DNA of 64,000 nt. Source: Nocardioides sp. Root190 (GTDB taxonomy: Bacteria; Actinomycetota; Actinomycetes; Propionibacteriales; Nocardioidaceae). Every line of letters starts with the position of its first letter. Within the stretch, counting starts at the first letter, position 1. The stretch is taken from positions 84,641 to 148,640 of the forward strand of contig NZ_LMIA01000012.1 of the NCBI RefSeq assembly GCF_001428565.1, in the 5' to 3' direction. The position numbers were made by a program, and so were the translations under genes. Below are positions 62,114-64,000 of the stretch, one piece after another. Under the pieces are notes generated by a model, which did not search any database, was not told where the DNA came from, and saw only the letters and a list, made by a program, of their open reading frames with translations.

Positions 62114-64000
62114 TCAGGACCATGCCCGCACGTAGTCCACGGTCATGGTGGCGGGGATCGGGGTCTCGGGGACCAGGGTGTTGCCCTGCTGCGAGCCGAG
62201 TCCCTGGGTCAGCGCCATGATGTAGCGCTTCTTGAACGCGTCGTTGCCCGAGGTGTTCACGAGGCACGAGACCCCGTTCACGAAGACCTCGACCCGCTCC
62301 GGCGTCCACTCGAGCGTGAAGACGTTGAACACCCCTCGCTGGGCGGCGCAGGTGCGGTTCGTGTTCGCGTCCTTGCCGGTGAGGATCGCCCCGAGCGCAT
62401 CAAGGCTGGTGTGGAGGTAGGGCACCACGAGGTTCGCGAAGTTCGAGTACGTCTCGGCGATGTCGATCTCGCCGTTGGCCGGCCACGCCTGCTGACCCTC
62501 GGGGTAGCGGTCGTCCGGCCAGAGCCAGAACGCTTCGTGGAGACCGGCGCTGGTCGTGGCCGTGGACTTCACGCGTGCCTCGAACCGGCCGTACTGCTGG
62601 GACCACGTGTGCGATGTCGTGACCATCCCGGCGGTGTACGGCGTGACCAGGTCCTCGTGACCGGCGCAGGCCATCGCCTCGCCCTTGCGCACCGTGAGCT
62701 GGAGGGTGCCGTCGGAGACGGCAACGTTGTCGGGCGAGTCGACGTAGCAGGCGATCTCCTCGTGGCCCGTCGCGAACGTCGTCTGCACGGCCCACTTGTC
62801 CCGGTCGAGGGCGCTCCCGTCGAAGTCGTCGGCGAAGGTGCAGTTCCACCGGTCCCCGTCGGCCTTCTCGATGACCGCACCGCACTCCTCGGCGCCCGGC
62901 ACCGGGCTGGTGTCGACCGACCACATCGCCGTCGCCGTGCTCGCCTGCTGCGTGGGGTCGGGGCGGTACCTGACCTTGACGGGGAGGACCCCTCCGGCCT
63001 TGCTTCCCAGAGCGACTGTTGCCCGGCCGTCGGTCAGGGTGTGGGTGCTCATCGGTCGTCCCTCGACCCAGAGATCCACCGGGTTGGCCGGCGTGGACCC
63101 GTCGGCCACCTCGACCTCGATGGTGGCGGTGCCGTCGGGGAGCACGGACAGGGTGGTCGTCGTCGCTTCCTGGTCGGCGGTCGTGACCAGCCACGGCTGG
63201 GTGGCCTGGCTGGCGCCGCTGGTGCTGCTGGGCCGGTGCCGGACTGTGACCTTGTGGTCGCCGCCGGGCTGGGCTGCGAGCTGGAAGGCTGCTTCGCCGT
63301 TCGTCAGCGTCAGGGCGGTCGTCCATACGTTGTCGATCCACAGGTCGACCTTGTTGCTCGGTGTCGGGCCGTCGGCGGCGGTGACCTCGACCCTGCCCCT
63401 GCCGTTCGCGTCGAGCTCGAGCGTGGTGGCGGTCGGGACCTGCACCGTGGTCGGCGCAGTCCAGGTGAGCGTGGACTGGCTCGCCGCGTTGGTGCTGCTG
63501 GGCCGATAGCGGGCGGCGATCTGGTGGTCGCCGGGCGTCTGGGTGCCGAGGCTGATCGGGCTCACGCCGTCGGTGAGGGTGAGGGCGATCTTCCAGACAC
63601 CGTCGATCCACACGTCGACCTTGTTGGTCGTCGGCGTTCCGTCCTGCGCGGTGACCCGGATCGTCCCGTTGCCCTCGGCGTCGAGCTCGATCTTCGTGGT
63701 GGTCGGGACCTGCACAGTGCTCGGCGCGGTCCACGTCACGGTGCTCTGGCTGGTGCCGCTGGTGCTGCTGGGCCGGTAGCGGGCGGTGATCTGGTGGTCG
63801 CCGGGCGTCTGGGTGCCGAGGCTGATCGGGCTGACGCCGTCGGTGAGGGTGAGGGCGATCTTCCAGACGCCGTCGATCCACATGTCGACCTTGTTGCTGA
63901 GGGTGGCGCCGGCTCCGGTGACCCTGACCAGCCCGTTGCCCTCGGCGTCGAGCTCGATCTTCGTGGTGGTCGGGACCTGGACGGTGCCGGGCGCGGTCCA
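62114..64000 (-). CDS. Secreted GH16 family glycosidase with Ig-like repeats (5' end beyond window)
   Basis: The frame is open to the window edge, so the N-terminus and any signal peptide lie outside; 628 codons plus stop are visible. The C-terminal 250 residues are a GH16 beta-jelly-roll (WNCTFADDFDGSALDRDKWA, GRFEARVKSTATTSAGLHEA, FWLWPDDRYPEGQQAWPANG) with the catalytic EIDIAE at 62470-62453, the nucleophile and acid/base glutamates. Likely a beta-1,3- or related glucanase/galactanase acting outside the cell. Before it run at least four Ig-like units of about 89 residues. Ends near MTVDYVRAWS, the usual GH16 end. Confidence 0.9.
   Translation of the reverse strand, partial: WTAPGTVQVPTTTKIELDAEGNGLVRVTGAGATLSNKVDMWIDGVWKIALTLTDGVSPISLGTQTPGDHQITARYRPSSTSGTSQSTVTWTAPSTVQVPTTTKIELDAEGNGTIRVTAQDGTPTTNKVDVWIDGVWKIALTLTDGVSPISLGTQTPGDHQIAARYRPSSTNAASQSTLTWTAPTTVQVPTATTLELDANGRGRVEVTAADGPTPSNKVDLWIDNVWTTALTLTNGEAAFQLAAQPGGDHKVTVRHRPSSTSGASQATQPWLVTTADQEATTTTLSVLPDGTATIEVEVADGSTPANPVDLWVEGRPMSTHTLTDGRATVALGSKAGGVLPVKVRYRPDPTQQASTATAMWSVDTSPVPGAEECGAVIEKADGDRWNCTFADDFDGSALDRDKWAVQTTFATGHEEIACYVDSPDNVAVSDGTLQLTVRKGEAMACAGHEDLVTPYTAGMVTTSHTWSQQYGRFEARVKSTATTSAGLHEAFWLWPDDRYPEGQQAWPANGEIDIAETYSNFANLVVPYLHTSLDALGAILTGKDANTNRTCAAQRGVFNVFTLEWTPERVEVFVNGVSCLVNTSGNDAFKKRYIMALTQGLGSQQGNTLVPETPIPATMTVDYVRAWS
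62940..64000 (-). repeat. Tandem 267-270 bp repeats encoding Ig-like domains
   Basis: The string TCGAGCTCGA recurs at 63411, 63681 and 63948, i.e. 270 and 267 bp apart, in step with repeated protein blocks (KVDVWIDGVWKIALTLTDG, LGTQTPGDHQI, RYRPSSTS). The two outermost units are nearly identical; the units nearest the catalytic domain are more diverged. The array continues past the window. Recent unit duplication at the far end is likely. Confidence 0.85.

Overview
The window is chromosomal DNA from a high-GC actinobacterium. Gene content (Pup-proteasome system, mycothiol gene mshC, RbpA, PafBC, DUF3090, DUF5703) and wording of the proteins point to the Nocardioidaceae, probably Nocardioides or a close relative. 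From memory, the gene order from about 8 to 54 kb parallels the M. tuberculosis region from Rv2090 to Rv2141c, interrupted by lineage-specific insertions. I see no prophage, insertion sequence, CRISPR array, rRNA or tRNA gene.

Layout. 0-4 kb: the start of an alcohol dehydrogenase, then an operon of an XRE-HTH/MurA-like fusion, a glycerophosphodiesterase and an Atg22-like MFS transporter. 4-9 kb: rbpA with a SigR-like promoter, converging on lnt-ppm-fxsA; then an Lrp regulator divergent from a 5'-3' exonuclease. 9-20 kb: a complete urea system, urtABCDE (ABC importer) followed by ureABC-F-G-D (urease without ureE), then a cytosolic AmiC-like binding protein and a divergent MarR regulator. 20-37 kb, mostly minus strand: helY, a diacylglycerol-kinase-like gene, tatC, tatA, pafC, pafB, a lipoprotein FKBP, pafA, a DUF559-like gene, prcA, prcB, pup, dop and mpa. 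This block holds the tagging (PafA), untagging (Dop), unfolding (Mpa) and proteolysis (PrcAB) machinery with the Pup tag itself, plus the PafBC DNA-damage regulators.

37-54 kb: trmI, an M50 protease, a RecB-like nuclease, a HAD hydrolase, a PlsC-like acyltransferase, metH with a candidate S-adenosylhomocysteine riboswitch, a PAC2 protein, mshC, the SCO1664/DUF3090/phosphomutase trio, corA, uppP, an aldo/keto reductase, a DUF5703 protein and an M20 peptidase. 54-64 kb is more accessory: a membrane-anchored unknown, a GMC oxidoreductase and a Baeyer-Villiger-like monooxygenase in one operon with a divergent AraC regulator, a secreted M23 peptidase with five C-terminal repeats, a DUF1990 protein, and the C-terminal part of a secreted GH16 glycosidase preceded by Ig-like tandem repeats that run off the window.

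Two signals stand out beyond genes. First, a family of extragenic palindromes (core GCGGTTTGGTCCCAAACCGC) occurs 11 times at six loci between 29.5 and 53.1 kb, always within 26 bp of a stop codon. Five loci carry an inverted pair whose centres are exactly 41 bp apart although the spacers differ, and the outer stem arms co-vary. Second, about 23 genes have a TANNNT-like -10 hexamer only 6-8 nt before the start codon, the mark of leaderless transcripts; I used this to choose several starts.
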